16,103 bases of DNA from Gemmatimonadaceae bacterium (GTDB lineage Bacteria > Gemmatimonadota > Gemmatimonadetes > Gemmatimonadales > Gemmatimonadaceae), in NCBI GenBank assembly GCA_025451425.1, contig JANWKK010000063.1, forward strand, positions 1 through 16,103, read 5' to 3'. Numbering within the stretch: the first letter of the stretch is position 1; each line of letters starts with the position of its first letter. The translations under genes and the position numbers were made by a program. The notes below the pieces were generated by a model that saw only the letters and a list, made by a program, of their open reading frames with translations, ran no database searches and was not told the DNA's origin. Shown piece by piece: positions 15,985 through 16,103 of the stretch.

Positions 15985-16103
15985 GTGAGTTTGCTGGATA
16001 TTCGCGTCTACGGCGACCCGGTGTTGCGCACGCCGACGAACGTTGTGAGCGATATTACGTCGGAGCTGCGCCGACTGGTCGACGACATGTTCGAGACGAT
16101 GTA
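15985..16103 (+). CDS. def: peptide deformylase Def (5' part only)
   Basis: Peptide deformylase removes the N-formyl group from new proteins. Only 39 codons are in the window: the N-terminal segment LLDIRVYGDPVLRTPTNVVSD, then ELRRLVDDMFETM, which matches the start of the family (I-x-x-Y-G-x-P-x-L-R, then DMxETM). The metal-binding motifs (GxGLAAxQ, EGCLS, HExDH) lie beyond the edge. The start is probably GTG 15985, with a GGGAAGAAG stretch (15973-15981) just upstream; TTG 15991 is an alternative. It is 31 bases after yajC and probably in the same transcript. Confidence 0.88.
   Translation, partial: MSLLDIRVYGDPVLRTPTNVVSDITSELRRLVDDMFETM

Overview
This window looks like a piece of chromosome from a high-GC, didermic (outer-membrane-bearing) bacterium. 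The gene set is most like Gemmatimonadota: a PorX-type receiver/phosphatase protein, CsgG-like lipoproteins, several secreted beta-barrel proteins, and yebC-ruvC-ruvA next to queA-tgt-yajC-def. That placement is an inference from gene content and protein style; no marker gene here settles it. Most of the window is housekeeping DNA. I found no phage, CRISPR, rRNA, tRNA or insertion-sequence transposase.

Layout. (1) 1-2746, minus strand: a PorX-like response regulator with an alkaline-phosphatase-fold effector domain, coupled by a one-base stop/start overlap to an MsbA-type ABC exporter whose ATPase domain runs off the left edge at Walker A. (2) 2868-6698, plus strand: a small unknown protein, a DnaB-C-like RecA-fold ATPase without the DnaB N-domain, a TPR/CsgG-like lipoprotein and an outer-membrane beta-barrel protein, closely packed. 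(3) 6724-6800: a REP-like palindrome. (4) 6875-10056, plus strand: yebC, then ruvC, ruvA and a PLP aminotransferase, the last three with overlapping stop/start codons. (5) 10137-11568, minus strand: a two-gene unit of a beta-barrel-like exported protein and a small exported protein, both unrecognised. (6) 11882-15953 and beyond, plus strand: ruvB, queA, tgt, yajC and the first 39 codons of def.

How the genes work together. RuvA, RuvB and RuvC form the Holliday-junction branch-migration and resolution machine, but ruvB is split from ruvCA by an aminotransferase gene and an inverted two-gene unit. QueA and Tgt are two steps of tRNA queuosine synthesis. YajC belongs to the Sec holotranslocon and Def removes the formyl group from nascent proteins. 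The PorX-like protein and the ABC exporter probably act on the cell envelope, as do the four exported or outer-membrane proteins.

The most unusual material is between genes. Four intergenic gaps, each right after a stop codon (yebC, the aminotransferase, ruvB, queA), hold sequence built from degenerate 7-base units of the form G-N-T-N-G-G-N. In three of them the units run forward and then inverted, so the DNA folds into a hairpin. One ends 2 bases before the queA start codon. In front of tgt there is a separate 261-bp imperfect palindrome with 27-bp ends that match at 25 of 27 positions. These two repeat types are the best candidates for something undescribed.
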